Positions 61,144 to 64,000 of a stretch of DNA of 64,000 bases are shown one piece after another. Each line of letters opens with the position of its first letter. Position 1 is the stretch's first letter. Origin of the DNA: Rhodospirillaceae bacterium (GTDB lineage Bacteria > Pseudomonadota > Alphaproteobacteria > MPNO01 > UBA2964); the NCBI GenBank assembly GCA_018660305.1, contig JABJKO010000022.1, forward strand, positions 1 through 64,000, read 5' to 3'. A model generated the notes under the pieces. It did not search any database, had not been told where the DNA came from, and saw only the letters and a program-made list of their open reading frames with translations. Both the position numbers and the translations under genes were made by a program.

Positions 61144-63303
61144 ATGACTGAAGGCAAAAAAATCCTGCCCACCACCTGCTGGGAATGCAGCACCCATTGC
61201 GGCGCCCTGGTCACGGTGGAGGAGGGCCGGGTTACCAAGGTAGCCCCCAACCCCGATCATCCCGGCTCGCTTGGGTCATTTTGCGTCAAAGGTATCCGCG
61301 GACTGCCGGAGCTTACCTATCATCCGGACCGTGTCCGCCACCCGATGAAGCGTACCGGACCACGGGGGGGCGGCGCGTGGCAGCGTATCTCCTGGGACGA
61401 GGCCCTGGATGAGATGTGCGAGCGCTTTCTTGATGTGCGCGACACCCATGGCCCGCTGGCGCTGTGTGGCGCGGTCAGCAACGCCCATTTCAGCCGCGGT
61501 GTGTCTCTGGCACTGCTGATGCGCGCCTTTGGCTCCCCCAACTGGATGATGAACCAGGATCTCTGCGGCGGTTGCCGGGGTGTTAGCGACAAGATCACCG
61601 GTCTCTCCATTGGCAATGGCGAGGACATCGACAACACCAATTGCGCACTGATCGTCGGGCGCAATCCCTATGCCGCCGATCCGTCGCAATGGCAGGCGCT
61701 GAAACGCGCCAAGGCCAAGGGTGCCAAGATCGTGACCATCGATCCCGCCCGGACGCCGGCCGCTGATATTGCCGATCTCTGGCTACAGCCGCGTCCCGGC
61801 ACCGACGCGGCCATCGCGCTGGCCATGATCAACTGGATGATCGAAAACGACCGGCACGATCGCGATTTTGTCGCAGATTGGTGCCATGGCCTCGACGATC
61901 TGGCCGAGCGGGCGGCACAGTATCCCGTCGACCGCGCCGCCGAGATCACAGGCGTACCGGCAGACGACATTGCCCGCGCCGCGGAAATGTATAGCGACGG
62001 TCCGTCCTGCTTCGTCAGCGGACACGGAATTGATGCCTTCAGCGCGGGCGTACAGACTTTCCGCGCCTTCCATTGTCTGGTGGCGGTGAGCGGCAATCTC
62101 GACCGCAAGGGCGGCAACCGGCGGATCAAGCGGCCGGCGGGCTTCACCAACTATGTCGAAATATTGCACAAGCCCGAATTCCGCCTGCCGCTGGAGGTCG
62201 AAAATCAGACTATCGGGGCGGACCAATTCCCACTCTGGGCGGGCCCCGTGGGCTACCAGACATCTTGCCATAATCCCTCGGTGATAGAGGCCGTTCTTAC
62301 CGGCAAGCCCTATCCGGTAAGGGCCATGTATGTCACCGGGGTCAATATCGTGGTGACCTACCCTGACACGCAGAAAACCATCGCGGCACTCAAATCCCTC
62401 GATTTTCTCGTGGTCGGCACTCACATGATGACTCCGACCGCGGAGTTCGCCGACATGGTGCTGCCCAAGACCACCGGGCTCGAGGACGAGGAAATCTCGC
62501 TGGAGGCCAACGCGCCATGCTTGAGTCTGGTCCAGCCGGTCATCGAGCCGGAGGGAGAGGCCCATAGCGATTTCTGGATCGCCGAGCAGCTCGTTCGGCG
62601 CCTCGCGGCACGGGGATTTGACGAAGCCCGACGGTTTTTCCCCTGGGAGACAAAACGCGATTTCAATGAATTTCTCATCGGTGACGGCGGCATCACAATC
62701 GATCAGATGAAGGAAACCGGTTATGCCGCCTTCCCGTATGTATTGCGCGATTTCGACAAAACCGGGTTCAAGACCAAGACCGGCAAGATAGAGCTTTATT
62801 CGGAACGGCTGGCCGAGCTTGGCCTCGACCCGCTGCCCGATTATGTTCCCACCGGCCAGGCCCTGGCCGACGCGGAGACCCGCGCCACCTACCCGCTGGT
62901 GCTGCTGACCGGCGCGCGAGAGCGCACCTACCACCATTCCCGGTTCCGCGACCAGAATTGGGCCCGCAAGGTTTCTCCCCACCCGTGGCTGCAGCTCCAC
63001 CCGGACACCGCAGCGGCCTACGGCCTGACGGAAGATGACTGGGTGGTGCTTGAGACCGCTGGCGGGCCAGGACGCTGCCGCCTGCAAATCCGGGTTACCG
63101 ACGAGACCCAACCCGGCATCGCCCGAACCGGTATGGGGTGGTGGTATCCCGAGGCGCCGGGGCCGGAACGAGGGGCACTCGATGTGAACATCAACGCCGC
63201 CATGCGCTATGACGGGCCCTGGGACCCGGTGACCGGCTCGGCGGACACAAGAGGACTTCCGTGCCGCATCACCAAAACCAACGCGGCGGCAGCGGCGGAA
63301 TAA
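61144..63303 (+). CDS. Molybdopterin-dependent oxidoreductase (formate dehydrogenase-like)
   Basis: This 719-residue enzyme of the DMSO-reductase superfamily has an N-terminal Fe-S motif CWECSTHCGALV...FCVKGIRG (CxxCxxxC...C), the catalytic domain, and the C-terminal molybdopterin-guanine-dinucleotide cap (RERTYHHSRFRDQNWARKV...LQIRVTDETQPGI). The active-site region reads MMNQDLCGGCRGVSDK, so a Cys (C144 is the likely Mo ligand) occupies the position that is selenocysteine in some formate dehydrogenases. No signal peptide is present. A companion gene for electron transfer is not seen; the substrate is not readable. Confidence 0.9.
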   Translation: MTEGKKILPTTCWECSTHCGALVTVEEGRVTKVAPNPDHPGSLGSFCVKGIRGLPELTYHPDRVRHPMKRTGPRGGGAWQRISWDEALDEMCERFLDVRDTHGPLALCGAVSNAHFSRGVSLALLMRAFGSPNWMMNQDLCGGCRGVSDKITGLSIGNGEDIDNTNCALIVGRNPYAADPSQWQALKRAKAKGAKIVTIDPARTPAADIADLWLQPRPGTDAAIALAMINWMIENDRHDRDFVADWCHGLDDLAERAAQYPVDRAAEITGVPADDIARAAEMYSDGPSCFVSGHGIDAFSAGVQTFRAFHCLVAVSGNLDRKGGNRRIKRPAGFTNYVEILHKPEFRLPLEVENQTIGADQFPLWAGPVGYQTSCHNPSVIEAVLTGKPYPVRAMYVTGVNIVVTYPDTQKTIAALKSLDFLVVGTHMMTPTAEFADMVLPKTTGLEDEEISLEANAPCLSLVQPVIEPEGEAHSDFWIAEQLVRRLAARGFDEARRFFPWETKRDFNEFLIGDGGITIDQMKETGYAAFPYVLRDFDKTGFKTKTGKIELYSERLAELGLDPLPDYVPTGQALADAETRATYPLVLLTGARERTYHHSRFRDQNWARKVSPHPWLQLHPDTAAAYGLTEDDWVVLETAGGPGRCRLQIRVTDETQPGIARTGMGWWYPEAPGPERGALDVNINAAMRYDGPWDPVTGSADTRGLPCRITKTNAAAAAE

Positions 63304-63330
63304 ACGCGATTAGCCGCGTTAATAAATTTC

Positions 63331-63347
63331 TGTCGGTGGATTTTACA
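63331..63347 (+). promoter_or_regulatory. 17-base upstream box, copy C
   Basis: TGTCGGTGGATTTTACA is the exact reverse complement of the copies at 14699 and 45907. It lies 116 bp upstream of the sigma-54 promoter and 52 bp (five helical turns) from copy D. Confidence 0.8.
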
Positions 63348-63382
63348 GTATTTCGCGAATTAACCTTATTTCGACATAAAAA

Positions 63383-63399
63383 CGTCGGTAGATTTTACA
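63383..63399 (+). promoter_or_regulatory. 17-base upstream box, copy D (two mismatches)
   Basis: CGTCGGTAGATTTTACA differs from copy C at two positions. It lies 64 bp upstream of the sigma-54 promoter, exactly the box-to-promoter distance at the 14.6-kb locus. Confidence 0.78.
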
Positions 63400-63463
63400 A
63401 TCCGGTTTGCGGCTAAATCCTGTTAACCACTGTGTTCCCCTTAAGAGCCCGTGTTAACCCGGT

Positions 63464-63479
63464 TGGCACGGAACTTGCA
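63464..63479 (+). promoter_or_regulatory. Sigma-54 promoter of the secreted protein gene
   Basis: TGGCACGGAACTTGCA is a perfect match to TGGCACG-N4-TTGCA. The start codon of the next gene lies about 48 nt downstream. Conserved TTAACC-type segments precede it, as at 14.6 kb. A TGGCAC at 63506 has no -12 element and is not a second promoter. Confidence 0.93.
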
Positions 63480-63527
63480 TCCTGAAACCCAGAGTTACTC
63501 CGGTTGGCACCTTTATAGGAGTAAAAA

Positions 63528-64000
63528 ATGGGTACGAAACAAAATGTGTTTGTAAAATTCGCAATCGCCGGACTGACGGCGGCGGCAACGGCGATTCCCG
63601 GTCAGGCAGGCGCTAGCGTCCTGCCCGGCCCAAAACCGCCAGTTGTCATTGCCAGCGCGTCGAAGATCAACAAATTGCCTGGACGAACGGTCCCCGCAAT
63701 AACCACCGCCAGAACCACCCCCGAAATCTACTGGGCCACGAAAGGCCCGCTGGATTCCGGTATCGGCAAAATTAACGCCGGATCCAGCCAGGCGAACTGG
63801 GGCTATGTTCCGAAGCCGTCTCGCAGTGTTGCAGGCTCAAATGTAAGCGCCTTCGCTCTGAGCTTCTATAATGACAACACTGTGTCCTTCAATCGGGACA
63901 CCGCGGTCGTGGTCATGGATAGAAAAAATAACTGGTGGACGTCGAACAGTAATTTCGGCGGCCAGTTCAAGGCCCAGGTCACGGAATGGTCGACTTTCAG
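63528..64000 (+). CDS. Predicted secreted protein, truncated by the window edge
   Basis: The first 157 codons are open, with no stop before the window ends. A signal peptide covers about residues 1-30 (FVKFAIAGLTAAATAIPGQAGA), followed by an exported region with Trp, Tyr and Asn-rich patches (YWATKGPLDSG, NWGYVPKPS, FALSFYNDNTVSFNRDT) typical of beta-rich surface proteins. AGGAG lies 6 nt upstream of the ATG. It is controlled by a sigma-54 promoter with two 17-base boxes, which in other bacteria fits genes for PEP-CTERM sorting substrates; the C-terminus that would prove this is outside the window. No family is recognised. Confidence 0.75.
   Translation, partial: MGTKQNVFVKFAIAGLTAAATAIPGQAGASVLPGPKPPVVIASASKINKLPGRTVPAITTARTTPEIYWATKGPLDSGIGKINAGSSQANWGYVPKPSRSVAGSNVSAFALSFYNDNTVSFNRDTAVVVMDRKNNWWTSNSNFGGQFKAQVTEWSTF

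Noticed and set aside
61144..63303. Selenocysteine in the formate-dehydrogenase-like gene
   Set aside because: The frame has no internal TGA; the active-site residue is Cys.
63504..63520. Second sigma-54 promoter at TGGCACCTTTATAGG
   Set aside because: It has a -24-like element but no TTGC at the -12 position, and it overlaps the ribosome-binding site.
1..64000. CRISPR array, prophage or complete insertion sequence
   Set aside because: No regularly spaced direct repeats, transposase, integrase or phage structural genes were recognised; the only repeats are the dispersed palindromes and the sigma-54 boxes.

Overview
This is GC-rich chromosomal DNA of an alphaproteobacterium, most likely Rhodospirillales-like. 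The evidence is the order rpoZ - relA/spoT - pdxJ - acpS - lepB - rnc - era - recO - parC on the minus strand, several TRAP transport systems, Tat-exported PhoD, bactofilin with an M23 peptidase, and aromatic/xenobiotic catabolism genes of an environmental heterotroph. No prophage, CRISPR array or complete insertion sequence is visible.

Layout. 0.2-6.7 kb: a minus-strand transporter cluster (DctQ, DctM, a TAXI binding protein, a fused TRAP permease, a TctC-like binding protein). 6.7-7.4 kb: four inverted GC-rich palindromic repeats around a DUF559 nuclease-like gene. 7.4-27.1 kb: the housekeeping backbone (parC, recO, era, rnc, lepB, acpS, pdxJ, relA/spoT, rpoZ, folK), interrupted by an SDR and a TPM protein, by phoD plus a ribbon-helix-helix gene, by a plus-strand thiol/aromatic block, and by amidohydrolases. 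27.3-35.3 kb: NYN protein, uracil-DNA glycosylase, then a complete sigma-54 C4-dicarboxylate module (dctB, dctD, dctP, dctQ, dctM). 35.4-51.8 kb: fliL, a flavoprotein-amidohydrolase pair, bluB, a sulfite-oxidase-like protein, smpB, dapA, a lytic transglycosylase, a Baeyer-Villiger monooxygenase, HAD and PLP enzymes, bactofilin/M23, an enolase-superfamily enzyme and a DUF120 protein. 51.9-64 kb: tRNA-Gly(CCC), a binding-protein/hybrid-kinase/CBS signalling unit, an HpaB-like monooxygenase and several degradation enzymes, a molybdopterin oxidoreductase, and the start of a secreted protein gene.

Most notable. (1) At 17381-18142 a glutaredoxin-DinB fusion has an in-frame TGA exactly where the first Cys of its CxxC motif belongs, giving U-T-S-C, and a small stem-loop follows 11 nt later. 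This looks like an undescribed selenoprotein; it sits upstream of pcaD and a glutathionyl-hydroquinone reductase gene, which suggests thiol-dependent detoxification. (2) An exact 17-base box, TGTAAAATCCACCGACA, lies upstream of canonical sigma-54 promoters at three loci (14.6, 45.8 and 63.4 kb), with a fourth near-copy at the last. One of these promoters drives a 26-residue membrane peptide that is easily missed. This resembles the regulon logic of PEP-CTERM/exosortase systems. (3) The inverted palindromic repeats surround a DUF559 gene and appear to supply its ribosome-binding site.

All functional calls come from reading motifs and gene context; no database search was possible.
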